From Corynebacterium lactis RW2-5 (GTDB lineage: Bacteria; Actinomycetota; Actinomycetes; Mycobacteriales; Mycobacteriaceae): a stretch of DNA of 64,000 nt. Shown here in pieces: positions 55,588 through 62,587 of the stretch. A program made the position numbers and the translations under genes. Location: assembly GCF_001274895.1 (NCBI RefSeq), contig NZ_CP006841.1:1240001-1304000 (forward strand), in the 5' to 3' direction. Below the pieces are notes generated by a model. The model worked only from the letters and a program-made list of their open reading frames with translations, was not told the DNA's origin and made no database searches. Within the stretch, counting starts at the first letter, position 1. Each line of letters opens with the position of its first letter.

Positions 55588-56937
55588 CTAGCTCGATTGG
55601 GCGTTGGATGAGTTTGCGCCCGGAATCCATTTTCCGAGCCAGTCGAATCCGGACTTAAAGCTACGCCCGTTACGGACATCTTCAATAGTCATCCTGATTG
55701 AAGCGCCTGCGATAGTAAGAATCAGCAAACCCCATCCGAACGCCGCAATCGCAATAGTGAACCAAGAGGTGAGGAAATCCCCGGTTTCAACAATCCAGTT
55801 AGCCAGGAAGAAGCAGAGGACCACGGCAAGCCCTGCAGGCCAATTGAGCATCACGGTTCTGGCGACCGTCCCTTCTTCGTTCTTAGTGCCCAGCAGCGGT
55901 GGCAGGATACTCAGCACCAGAGGGAATAGCATCAGAGAGTAGTACTGCTGCCCGAGGGAGGACAGGAAAAATGCGCCAGTCAGGAGCAGCCCTGAGGTCG
56001 TGGTAAGCCAAAACTTTTCATCGCGTTCGAGCCAACGAAGAAGAAGTACAAGTGCGACGATTACGAAGGCCGCAAAGAAAACCTGCCAAAGCAAAATCAA
56101 TTTCGGGTTCGCGCCGAACCAAACCAGCTGGCCGGGGAGTGATGCGTTAGCATAATCGCGCACGATGCCCAGGTAAGGAATTGTGATATCAATATAATCC
56201 CGCGGCTGCACCATGACCGGCCAGGCCGCGGCGTTAGCAGCAGTTACAACGGCAATCGCGGCAATCACCGTGGAAAATTGCCTGCGCATAAACGGCAAAA
56301 AGAGTAGTGGTAAGAAAACAGGTTTAATCGCGATAGCAAGCCCGATGATCAAACCTGCCAGAAGGCTCTTCCTCATATCGAGGAGAATCAGGAAGGCAAC
56401 GAGCGCTAGGAAAAGCGAACCGTTGACGTTCGTGAAGTCGAGAGTATTTGTGACCGGCTCAGTCAAAAACGCAATAGCAACCAAACCCGGAATCAGTGGG
56501 CTCTGCTTTTCGACTCCAAGCCAGCGCAGCAGCATAACCAACGCCGCGACGATGGCGATGGCCTGAATTATTGCGAACCATAGTCGCCCCGAATCAATAT
56601 CCCCGAATAGAGCCATAGGGGACAGCAGTAGTGTCGCACCGGGCGAATAGAGGTAGTGCGGATCCGTTGTCAGATAGTTTTCGGAATATACCGGAACCCC
56701 GGAAACAAAGCGATCAACGGCGGACCACACGGTCGTAAAGTCATCCGTTGACGCGAGATTGCTCGAAAGAATCCAGGCGCGGTGAATGATTTCGACAATC
56801 ACAATCGGCCACAGGAAAGAACACAGAGCTCTAGAAAGGTTCTGTGGAATCCATCGGGGAGCAAAGGCGCCGCCGGTGAGCCTTTCATCCGAGGGAGTGG
56901 GGCATTGCTGCTGTGTCGGCGAAGAAGTCGAATTCAC
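55588..56937 (-). CDS. aftC: Arabinofuranosyltransferase AftC (GT-C, DUF2029)
   Basis: A 449-residue GT-C glycosyltransferase that adds alpha-1,3 branches to the arabinan of arabinogalactan and lipoarabinomannan, using decaprenyl-phosphoryl arabinose outside the membrane. About 10-11 membrane segments; the first outer loop has TDDFTTVWSAVDRFVSG and PHYLYSPGATLLL, typical of the family. The order hemQ, msrB, aftC is the same in C. glutamicum and M. tuberculosis (Rv2673). GTG 56937 opens the frame without a clear ribosome binding site. Confidence 0.85.
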   Translation of the reverse strand: MNSTSSPTQQQCPTPSDERLTGGAFAPRWIPQNLSRALCSFLWPIVIVEIIHRAWILSSNLASTDDFTTVWSAVDRFVSGVPVYSENYLTTDPHYLYSPGATLLLSPMALFGDIDSGRLWFAIIQAIAIVAALVMLLRWLGVEKQSPLIPGLVAIAFLTEPVTNTLDFTNVNGSLFLALVAFLILLDMRKSLLAGLIIGLAIAIKPVFLPLLFLPFMRRQFSTVIAAIAVVTAANAAAWPVMVQPRDYIDITIPYLGIVRDYANASLPGQLVWFGANPKLILLWQVFFAAFVIVALVLLLRWLERDEKFWLTTTSGLLLTGAFFLSSLGQQYYSLMLFPLVLSILPPLLGTKNEEGTVARTVMLNWPAGLAVVLCFFLANWIVETGDFLTSWFTIAIAAFGWGLLILTIAGASIRMTIEDVRNGRSFKSGFDWLGKWIPGANSSNAQSS

Positions 56938-56953
56938 ACTGTTCAGGTTATCG

Positions 56954-57748
56954 TTAGCGCTGCCGAAAATAGCGGAGGAATGTATGCGAGTCGTCTATTA
57001 AGGCATCCGCCAAGGTAAATTCGCGTGGTCGAACTTTCCTCTTTTTATCGTCTGCGGCGGGAGCCTGCCCGAACGTCGTTGGCCCGGCTCCGACCCAAAA
57101 AGGTGACACCGTGAGCAGCAGCTCGTCTACACAGTCCAAGCGCAATGCTTCCGCATACATAGTCGGACCGCCCTCAAAAGAAATATCGCAGTAACCCCTC
57201 GCTCCCAGCTCTCCAAGTGCTGCGTAAACGCTTGGCTCTATAAGGGGGACCACGTTGGCCCCAGCCTGCACGAGTGCTTTACGACGCTCACAGAATCGCT
57301 CTCGGTCATCTTTCGCTACGTTGCTGATTTCCGCCGTGAAAATGATGGGCTCCGGAGAGAGGTCGTTTGCTGCGGAAAAGAATGGCAGCGATGGGTCGAT
57401 ATCTAAGGATCGTGACAGCGTAGCCATGACGACATGCTCACGGCGTCCTTGCTCTTGTCTAACCTCCATTTGGCTATCGGTGATTTCGACGGGGCCATAT
57501 TCTTCTGCCGCGATTGTTCCGGAGCCGGCGAAAACGACGTCGGAGAGCGCGCGATGGGTATTAAAGATTTCCGCGTCCATGGTGTTGCCGAGGCCGCCAG
57601 AGGTTCCCTCCATAGCGCCGCGCCCATCCAGGCTGGTGACGGCGATGGCTGAAACACGTGTCTGACCAGGTAAAAAGTGGGTACGAGAAGTGGGCGATGC
57701 ATGGCCTAGAAACTTGAGAATCTCGGAGAAGGGCGGTTGCGTAGGCAT
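56954..57748 (-). CDS. RibD C-terminal-domain reductase family protein
   Basis: A 264-residue protein of the pyrimidine/dihydrofolate reductase-like (RibD_C) family, counterpart of M. tuberculosis Rv2671. Conserved are VTSLDGRGAMEG, FAGSGTI and SFEGGPTMYAEAL. Members reduce pteridine- or pyrimidine-like substrates with NADPH; the substrate here is unknown. ATG 57748 follows TAGGCT by 7 nt on the minus strand, a leaderless start. Heads the aftC-msrB operon. Confidence 0.82.
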   Translation of the reverse strand: MPTQPPFSEILKFLGHASPTSRTHFLPGQTRVSAIAVTSLDGRGAMEGTSGGLGNTMDAEIFNTHRALSDVVFAGSGTIAAEEYGPVEITDSQMEVRQEQGRREHVVMATLSRSLDIDPSLPFFSAANDLSPEPIIFTAEISNVAKDDRERFCERRKALVQAGANVVPLIEPSVYAALGELGARGYCDISFEGGPTMYAEALRLDCVDELLLTVSPFWVGAGPTTFGQAPAADDKKRKVRPREFTLADALIDDSHTFLRYFRQR

Positions 57749-57755
57749 GAAACAA

Positions 57756-57761
57756 AGCCTA
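57756..57761 (-). promoter_or_regulatory. -10 box for the leaderless RibD-like gene
   Basis: TAGGCT on the minus strand, 7 nt before ATG 57748. Confidence 0.45.
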
Positions 57762-57777
57762 TGCGTCAATTAACTTA

Positions 57778-57796
57778 ATAGGCAAGGCCTGGCTAA
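57778..57796 (+). promoter_or_regulatory. Candidate DtxR box before ferritin
   Basis: ATAGGCAAGGCCTGGCTAA matches 12 of 19 DtxR consensus positions, including the outer TAGG and CTAA. It lies about 44 bp upstream of the ftn -10 box, a position suited for activation; DtxR activates ftn in C. glutamicum. Confidence 0.45.
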
Positions 57797-57839
57797 ATTG
57801 AGTAGGTTCATAGTCCTTGCCGATTGTATTTTGCGCAAT

Positions 57840-57845
57840 TATTGT
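57840..57845 (+). promoter_or_regulatory. -10 box for leaderless ftn
   Basis: TATTGT followed by 7 nt and the ftn ATG at 57853. Confidence 0.5.
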
Positions 57846-57852
57846 ATGAGTT

Positions 57853-58356
57853 ATGCGACTTACTGACACTCTTGAAAAGGCTTTCAACGATCAACTGACC
57901 ATGGAGCTGACCGCTTCCCACGTCTACCGCCAGTTGGCGATCGAGCTGGACCTGCTGGACCTGAGCGGTATGGCTACCTGGATGCGTGCGCAGGCTGAAG
58001 AAGAAGTTACTCACGCGAACATGTTCATTGCGCACCTGGACAATCGCGACAACCGTCCGCAGATTGGCACTGTTCCGGCCCCGGAGGTCAAGGTCACCAG
58101 CGCTCTCGATGCATTCCGTGCGGCTCTCGAGCATGAAGAGCGGGTCTCCGCATCGATCAGAGCACTGCGTAAGCTCGCAGACGAAGAAGGCGACATTGAT
58201 TCCCGGCCGCTCCTCGACTCTTTCCTTTCTGAGCAGATCGAGGAAGAGGACACTGTCCGCACAATTATCGGCCGCCTGGAGCTAGTCGGCGATGACGGAT
58301 CGGGGGTCCTGCGAATTGACCGCGAACTGGGCGGTCGTTCGGACGGGGCTGCGTAA
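57853..58356 (+). CDS. ftn: Ferritin
   Basis: A 167-residue non-haem ferritin that oxidises and stores iron in 24-mers. The four-helix bundle starts with TDTLEKAFNDQLTMELTASHVYRQLA; ferroxidase residues Glu and His are in EEEVTHANMF, the later helix has EQIEEEDTV. Normal length. Leaderless start with a DtxR-box-like element upstream. Two hairpins follow. Confidence 0.94.
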   Translation: MRLTDTLEKAFNDQLTMELTASHVYRQLAIELDLLDLSGMATWMRAQAEEEVTHANMFIAHLDNRDNRPQIGTVPAPEVKVTSALDAFRAALEHEERVSASIRALRKLADEEGDIDSRPLLDSFLSEQIEEEDTVRTIIGRLELVGDDGSGVLRIDRELGGRSDGAA

Positions 58357-58369
58357 AGCGCTTGAGGCA

Positions 58370-58405
58370 CTACCTAGTTGGCACGAAAGTTGGGTAACTA
58401 GGTAG
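58370..58405 (+). terminator. First hairpin after ftn
   Basis: CTACCTAGTT (58370-58379) and AACTAGGTAG (58396-58405) form a perfect 10-bp stem with a 16-nt loop. Confidence 0.65.
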
Positions 58406-58413
58406 AGAATAAA

Positions 58414-58443
58414 AGCCGCACCTACATTTGCGTGGGTGCGGCT
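58414..58443 (+). terminator. Second hairpin after ftn
   Basis: AGCCGCACC (58414-58422) and GGTGCGGCT (58435-58443) form a perfect 9-bp stem followed by TCTC; preceded by AAAA. Likely the main ftn terminator. Confidence 0.7.
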
Positions 58444-58460
58444 TCTCGCGTGGGCTACCG

Positions 58461-58490
58461 AAAAATAAAAGCCCTCCCGGTGAGGGGAGG
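58461..58490 (-). terminator. Terminator of the tRNA transcript (minus strand)
   Basis: On the minus strand CCTCCC and GGGAGG (58490-58485 and 58478-58473) are followed by GCTTTTATTTTT. A normal intrinsic terminator just behind the last tRNA-Gly. Confidence 0.85.
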
Positions 58491-58498
58491 AATGTTTG

Positions 58499-58571
58499 AG
58501 CGGATGACGGGACTCGAACCCGCGACCCTAACCTTGGCAAGGTTATGCGCTACCAACTGCGCTACATCCGC
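58499..58571 (-). tRNA. tRNA-Gly (GCC)
   Basis: 73 nt with a perfect 7-bp acceptor stem GCGGATG/CATCCGC, anticodon GCC in loop TTGCCAA, and TTCGAGT T loop. Discriminator T, CCA not encoded. Reads GGC/GGT codons. Copy 1 of three identical genes. Confidence 0.97.
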
Positions 58572-58606
58572 GTAACGTTCACCAATCGAAGATTGGTTAG
58601 ACGTTG

Positions 58607-58678
58607 TGCGCGATACTGGGATTGAACCAGTGACCTCTTCCGTGTCAGGGAAGCGCTCTCCCGCTGAGCTAAACGCGC
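58607..58678 (-). tRNA. tRNA-Val (GAC)
   Basis: 72 nt, anticodon GAC in loop CTGACAC. Acceptor stem GCGCGTT pairs with ATCGCGC except for a T-T mismatch at the sixth pair. Discriminator A, CCA not encoded. Identical copy at 58838. Confidence 0.95.
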
Positions 58679-58705
58679 TGATATGAGTAGAACTCATAAG
58701 CAAAA

Positions 58706-58721
58706 GCCCTCTAGAGAGGGC
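58706..58721 (-). terminator. Palindromic hairpin between the two duplicated tRNA units
   Basis: GCCCTCTAGAGAGGGC is a perfect 16-bp palindrome; on the minus strand it is followed by TTTTG. It would end transcripts after the upstream Val-Gly unit, so the downstream unit needs read-through or its own promoter. Confidence 0.7.
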
Positions 58722-58729
58722 GTCTGCAG

Positions 58730-58802
58730 AGCGGATGACGGGACTCGAACCCGCGACCCTAACCTTGGCAAGGTTATGCGCTACCAACTGCGCTACATCC
58801 GC
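58730..58802 (-). tRNA. tRNA-Gly (GCC)
   Basis: Identical to the gene at 58499; second copy, within the duplicated unit. Confidence 0.97.
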
Positions 58803-58837
58803 GTAACGTTCACCAATCGAAGATTGGTTAGACGTTG

Positions 58838-58909
58838 TGCGCGATACTGGGATTGAACCAGTGACCTCTTCCGTGTCAGGGAAGCGCTCTCCCGCTGAGC
58901 TAAACGCGC
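58838..58909 (-). tRNA. tRNA-Val (GAC)
   Basis: Identical to the gene at 58607, with the same T-T mismatch in the acceptor stem. Confidence 0.95.
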
Positions 58910-58942
58910 TTATTCATGAAAATCGATTGAATTTTCATGTTG

Positions 58943-59013
58943 AGGTGGAAACGGGAATCGAACCCGTGTACACGGCTTTGCAGGCCGTTGCCTCGCCACT
59001 CGGCCATTCCACC
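58943..59013 (-). tRNA. tRNA-Cys (GCA)
   Basis: 71 nt, acceptor GGTGGAA/TTCCACC, anticodon GCA in loop CTGCAAA, discriminator T, CCA not encoded. Probably the only tRNA-Cys of the genome, as in most bacteria, but that cannot be seen here. Confidence 0.97.
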
Positions 59014-59085
59014 GTGAGACATATTCACGCCTCTTTTGGCTGCTCAAAATTTTATATCATGCGATAAGCCATTTTGAAAAACCAG

Positions 59086-59158
59086 AGCGGATGACGGGAC
59101 TCGAACCCGCGACCCTAACCTTGGCAAGGTTATGCGCTACCAACTGCGCTACATCCGC
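59086..59158 (-). tRNA. tRNA-Gly (GCC)
   Basis: Third identical copy, 72 bp upstream of tRNA-Cys and first in the transcript on the minus strand. Confidence 0.97.
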
Positions 59159-59526
59159 ATTGCTTTTCCGAAGTAAGTGGGCTGCCGCCAGTATGACGGG
59201 AAGTAGCCACTTCCTTGCGGTGCGAAGAAAACATTAGCGCGGTTTCCGGTTTGATTACAAATCGCCTGTTGAGTGTTCTTTTTGCATTGGCGATGCTGTA
59301 AGATTCGGGGAGTTTTCACGTGTGCAAATCTCTCCGGTGTAATTTAAAGTCCCGTGGGCATTCTCCGTCTAAACTTCTGTGGCTAATTTTGGCGGAATGG
59401 AGGGCTCGCAGGCCAAGTCGTATGGTTTTTGTTGTTGGTAGGGGAACGTGCTAGTTTCTTCTTCGGACCCGTTGCGCCGACGTTTCATTTGCCTGGTGTA
59501 ATGGTTAGGCAAGTTCTCTTGTTTGA
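59159..59526. other. Intergenic region between the divergent tRNA units
   Basis: No gene is seen in these 368 bp. Visible elements: a small stem GGAAGT/ACTTCC (59199-59214); a plus-strand promoter candidate TTCTTT-17-TAAGAT ending at 59304, about 220 bp before tRNA-Val; and a stem TTGCCT/AGGCAA (59489-59512) just before tRNA-Val. The promoter could serve tRNA-Val with a long leader or a small RNA. The tRNA-Gly promoter on the minus strand must also lie here. Confidence 0.5.
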
Positions 59527-59601
59527 AGTCCCATAGCTCAGTGGAAGAGCGTTCCGTTCACACCGGAAAGGTCGCTGGTTCGATCCCAGTTGGGACTACC
59601 A
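59527..59601 (+). tRNA. tRNA-Val (CAC)
   Basis: 75 nt including an encoded CCA (59599-59601). Perfect acceptor stem AGTCCCA/TGGGACT, anticodon CAC in loop TTCACAC, T loop TTCGATC. Reads GTG. Followed directly by a terminator. Confidence 0.96.
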
Positions 59602-59604
59602 ATT

Positions 59605-59632
59605 AAAAACCCTGCGTAATGCAGGGTTTTTT
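59605..59632 (+). terminator. tRNA-Val terminator
   Basis: AAAAACCCTGC and GCAGGGTTTTTT pair around a 5-nt loop, ending in CTTTTT. Classical intrinsic terminator. Confidence 0.95.
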
Positions 59633-59770
59633 CTTTTTGCTGGGGCTGTGTCTCTGGATATGCCCAATTGAGGATTGAAGGTCAAGATTGAATCGGGCCA
59701 CCCTGGTGCATTTGTGGGAGCGCAGTAGAGGCGCATCGCAAATGTGATGTGTAACTCATTTATAGTTCTC

Positions 59771-59792
59771 GGGAACTTTAGAGGAGGTTCCC
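59771..59792 (+). promoter_or_regulatory. Dyad upstream of the copC promoter
   Basis: GGGAAC (59771-59776) and GTTCCC (59787-59792) form a perfect 6-bp dyad with a 10-bp spacer, 6-12 bp before the -10-like repeat ACTATAACTATAAG (59796-59809). Possible operator. Confidence 0.4.
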
Positions 59793-59808
59793 CCGACTAT
59801 AACTATAA

Positions 59809-59830
59809 GGGCGTGATGGTCATTGCGCCC
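59809..59830 (+). promoter_or_regulatory. 22-bp dyad at the copC transcription start
   Basis: GGGCGTGATGGTCATTGCGCCC is symmetric as GGGCG-NN-ATG-NN-CAT-NN-CGCCC. It begins at the end of the TATAAG box (59804-59809) and so covers the expected start of transcription: a good operator candidate for a repressor of the copper genes. Confidence 0.5.
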
Positions 59831-59870
59831 TAGGTTGGTTGTCTCACTTTTTAGGAGTTGTACTGCCCTC

Positions 59871-60476
59871 GTGAGTCCCCGGATCAATACGCAACTTAGT
59901 GGAGACAGGTTCCACGGTGATTGCCGCGCTAACGTGCGCCGCAGTGTGGTCGGCGCGTTTGTCGGCCTGGCTCTAGGCGCTAATGCGTTCTATGTTGCTC
60001 CTGCTGCGCTCGCCCATGACGCTGTAATCTCCTCGGTTCCTGCTGACCGTCAGGTCGTGCAGGAGTTTCCCCGCGAAGTGGTTTTGAGTTTCTCCGGCGA
60101 CCCGAAGGAAAATTTCAATACGGTCGCTGTCAGTGACAGTGATGCCCAAAAAGTGTTGTACTCTCACGAACCCACCGTGATGGGAAACCAAGTCACGCTT
60201 CCAATTCCTGATGATGTTAATCCTGGTCCCGGTAATTACCTCGTAGGGTTCCAGATCACCTCATCCGACGGTCACTCCACCCGAGGAAAGATTACCTTTA
60301 AGGTCGCGGATGGGGCTTCGGCGGATGCCGAAGGAAATCAGACCGAAGTTCAGAGTCGCGATGGCACCGCCGAAGATTCATCCGCCGTCCCGCTATGGGC
60401 CTATGGTCTGGGCGGGGGCTTGATTGTCCTCATCGCCGTTGTCGTCGTCGTTATTAACCGAAAGGCAAGATCATAA
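59871..60476 (+). CDS. copC: CopC domain protein, membrane-anchored
   Basis: A 201-residue exported protein. After the signal peptide (basic VRRS, hydrophobic stretch, AALA) the mature part starts with His (HDAVISSVPAD), the copper-binding N-terminus of CopC. A CopC beta-barrel follows to ~160 with SSDGHSTRGKI, then a polar linker and a C-terminal membrane anchor (GLGGGLIVLIAVVVVV). The start is uncertain: GTG 59871 has AGGAG 12 nt upstream; 59823 (GTG) and 59934 (GTG) are alternatives. The next gene overlaps its stop by one base. Confidence 0.85.
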   Translation: MSPRINTQLSGDRFHGDCRANVRRSVVGAFVGLALGANAFYVAPAALAHDAVISSVPADRQVVQEFPREVVLSFSGDPKENFNTVAVSDSDAQKVLYSHEPTVMGNQVTLPIPDDVNPGPGNYLVGFQITSSDGHSTRGKITFKVADGASADAEGNQTEVQSRDGTAEDSSAVPLWAYGLGGGLIVLIAVVVVVINRKARS

Positions 60477-61111
60477 TGAAGCTCAATCGCACCGCTAGTG
60501 CCCTCGTCGCAGGTTCTGCCGCGCTCGCTCTCGTCCTGGCTGGTTGCTCCGCTGACGATAAGGCTGCTACGGCTACTGAGTCGGCCTCGTCCAAAGCGAC
60601 CGAAGCTACCTCCGAGATGAAGGGCGACGAGGCAGCTGTCACCCTGAAGGATGCCTACATCAAGGAAAAGCCGGCCGATAAGATGATGACCGGTATCTTC
60701 GGGACTTTCACCAACAGCACTGATAAGGACATCAAGATTGAGTCCTTCTCTGTTGAGGGGCTGAAGGACGGCACCAAGTTTGAGCAACACGACACCAAGG
60801 ATGGCAAGATGTTCCCGGTTGAGGGTGGCCTGACCATTCCGGCTGGCGGTGAGTTGGTATTGGCTCCGGGCAGCAAGCACCTGATGATTATGGACAACGA
60901 CGAGGCCATGGAGTCCGGCGCCGAGTACAAGCTCGTCGTGAAGCTTGCCGACGGATCCTCGGTGACCCAGGACATCCAGGTTCGTGTCCAGGCTGCTGGT
61001 GAAGAGAACTACGGTTCCGACGGTCAGCTCGAGAACCCAGGCCACAATGGCAGCATGGAGGGCAAGATGGATGGCGAAAAGGGTATGGATCACGAAGGCC
61101 ATAACCACTAA
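60476..61111 (+). CDS. PCu(A)C-type copper chaperone lipoprotein
   Basis: A 211-residue lipoprotein with lipobox LAGC (Cys24). The PCuAC domain has the copper ligands His105, Met112, His135 and Met137 (pattern HX6MX22HXM). The tail is rich in Met, His and Asp (MEGKMDGEKGMDHEGHNH) and may bind more copper. PCuAC proteins deliver Cu(I) to cytochrome c oxidase outside the membrane. A Thr/Ser/Ala linker follows the lipid anchor. Translationally coupled to copC (TAATG). Confidence 0.88.
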   Translation: MKLNRTASALVAGSAALALVLAGCSADDKAATATESASSKATEATSEMKGDEAAVTLKDAYIKEKPADKMMTGIFGTFTNSTDKDIKIESFSVEGLKDGTKFEQHDTKDGKMFPVEGGLTIPAGGELVLAPGSKHLMIMDNDEAMESGAEYKLVVKLADGSSVTQDIQVRVQAAGEENYGSDGQLENPGHNGSMEGKMDGEKGMDHEGHNH

Positions 61112-61132
61112 GAATCGCTGAATTTTTCATCG

Positions 61133-61154
61133 CATCACGCATCGTGTCGTGATG
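61133..61154 (+). terminator. Hairpin between PCuAC and DyP genes
   Basis: CATCACG (61133-61139) and CGTGATG (61148-61154) form a 7-bp stem without a T run. A second imperfect stem with flanking AAAG and CTTTT lies at 61191-61214. Together they suggest partial termination before the DyP gene. Confidence 0.35.
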
Positions 61155-61265
61155 GATTAATACAAGGCGTCGAAGGGTAGGGTGTGAATAAAGCACCGCT
61201 TTCGGCGCCTTTTCGTATCTGACGCTGTTTTCGCGTTTATGGAAGTGAAAGGTAATAGAGCAAAG

Positions 61266-62495
61266 ATGTCTCCCGATCTGTCCCGGCGTCATTTCCTCGG
61301 AGGCCTGGGGGTCGCCGCCGGAGCTAGCGCAGCTGCCGCTGCCGGGGCGTCCCAGGCACATGCAATTGGATTGGAGCGTGAGCCGGAAAAGCCAAAGAAG
61401 CCGCCGCTGCAAACTGCCACGGTGGCTTTTGATGGAGTACATCAGGCAGGCATTGACACTCCTTCTCAGTCGCACCTCTGGTTAATTGCCTTCAATATCA
61501 AGAAGGACGTGGACCGGACCCGGCTGCGAAACCTCATGCGTGTTTGGACTGATGATGCGCGTCGGATGACGGCGGGCAAGGCATCGCGTACCGATCTCGA
61601 CTACGAGCTGATGCAGGCGCCGGCGAACCTTACTATCACTCTTGGCCTGGGGGAGAGGTTCTTCGAAGTCGCCGAAAAAGAAGCAGAAAAGCCCGATTGG
61701 CTGAAACCTCTTCCCGCATATAAGACCGACGAACTGCGCGAAGAGTGGAACGGTGGCGATCTTTGTCTGCAAATCTGTGCTGACGATCCAGTGGTGGTCT
61801 CGCATGCCGCTCGACTGATGATTCGGAACTCGGCGCCATATTTGGACGTTCATTGGATCCAGGAAGGCTTTCTCAATGCCAAGGGGGCGCTGCAAGAAGG
61901 GGAGACTCCGCGCAACCTTTTCGGGCAGAAGGATGGGACCATCAATCCGCGCGCCCGCGAAGAGTTCAAGGACCAGGTCTGGATTGAAAACGGTGCCGAT
62001 TGGCTGCGCGGGGGCTCCGCGCTAGTCGTCCGTCGCATCGAGATGGACATGGACGGCTGGGATATCCTCGACCGGATTAGCCGCAAGGTGGCAACGGGTC
62101 GAGAGATTGATACAGGTGCGCCAATCGGAGGCAAAGACGAGTTCGAAACTGTCGACCTGTCCAAGACTGACGAGTACGGTTTGCCGTTGACCGATCCCCA
62201 AAGTCACGTGGCTCTCGCGATGCCTCCCAAAGAGTTGCCAAACCAAAAGCTCCTGCGCCGCGTGTATAACTACGACCTCCCGCCCGAAAAGGACGGTCGA
62301 TTCACTTCCAACACGGGCCTGGTGTTCGCCTGCTATCAAAAGAACCCCCTGGAGCAGTTCCACCCTATTCAGCAGCGCTTGGCCGAAGGTGACCGGATGA
62401 ACCAGTGGATTTTCCATATTGGTTCTGCTGTATTCGTGATGCCGAGGGGAACGTCGGAAAGCGAGTACTGGGCGCAGGACCTCCTCGCGGACTAA
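61266..62495 (+). CDS. Tat-exported DyP-type haem peroxidase
   Basis: A 409-residue dye-decolorising peroxidase of the EfeB group. The Tat signal SRRHFLGG with a long Ala-rich stretch covers ~6-33. The GxxDG motif GQKDG (220-224) carries the distal Asp, and the proximal His and Arg lie in the C-terminal half (FHPIQQRL region). Haem enters the protein before export. In E. coli EfeB belongs to an iron uptake system; here it follows copper genes instead and no efeU or efeO is seen. ATG 61266 is used; 61239 is in frame. Confidence 0.9.
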   Translation: MSPDLSRRHFLGGLGVAAGASAAAAAGASQAHAIGLEREPEKPKKPPLQTATVAFDGVHQAGIDTPSQSHLWLIAFNIKKDVDRTRLRNLMRVWTDDARRMTAGKASRTDLDYELMQAPANLTITLGLGERFFEVAEKEAEKPDWLKPLPAYKTDELREEWNGGDLCLQICADDPVVVSHAARLMIRNSAPYLDVHWIQEGFLNAKGALQEGETPRNLFGQKDGTINPRAREEFKDQVWIENGADWLRGGSALVVRRIEMDMDGWDILDRISRKVATGREIDTGAPIGGKDEFETVDLSKTDEYGLPLTDPQSHVALAMPPKELPNQKLLRRVYNYDLPPEKDGRFTSNTGLVFACYQKNPLEQFHPIQQRLAEGDRMNQWIFHIGSAVFVMPRGTSESEYWAQDLLAD

Positions 62496-62510
62496 GCGCC
62501 GAGTGTGCGG

Positions 62511-62516
62511 TAAGGT
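62511..62516 (+). promoter_or_regulatory. Candidate -10 box of thrS
   Basis: TAAGGT, about 70 bp before the thrS start, which would give a leader that includes the hairpin at 62532-62556. Confidence 0.35.
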
Positions 62517-62531
62517 GTGTGTTCGACTGAA

Positions 62532-62556
62532 GAAAGTCACCAGGTATGTGACCTTC
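62532..62556 (+). promoter_or_regulatory. Hairpin in the thrS leader
   Basis: GAAAGTCAC (62532-62540) and GTGACCTTC (62548-62556) pair with one mismatch around a 7-nt loop. It lies 32 nt before the GTG; it is not a T-box. Confidence 0.4.
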
Positions 62557-62587
62557 TAAGAATTGTGAAAAGGAGTACACGCCCGCC

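Larger units (their letters stand above)
58498..58679 (-). repeat. tRNA-Gly/tRNA-Val tandem duplication, copy 1
   Basis: 182 bp identical to 58729-58910: one tRNA-Gly, a 35-bp spacer and one tRNA-Val. The sequence on both sides differs, so the duplicated unit ends at these bases. The period is 231 bp. Confidence 0.95.
58729..58910 (-). repeat. tRNA-Gly/tRNA-Val tandem duplication, copy 2
   Basis: Exact 182-bp copy of 58498-58679, including the spacer between the two tRNA genes. Confidence 0.95.

Noticed and set aside
59489..59512. tRNA D-arm-like stem
   Set aside because: No acceptor, anticodon or T arm can be built around it, so it is not a tRNA gene.
59735..59760. GlxR (CRP-like) site before copC
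   Set aside because: TGTGA is present but the second half does not match TCACA at the right spacing.
62517..62587. T-box or threonine attenuator before thrS
   Set aside because: The leader is only about 65 nt, lacks T-box core motifs and has no run of Thr codons.
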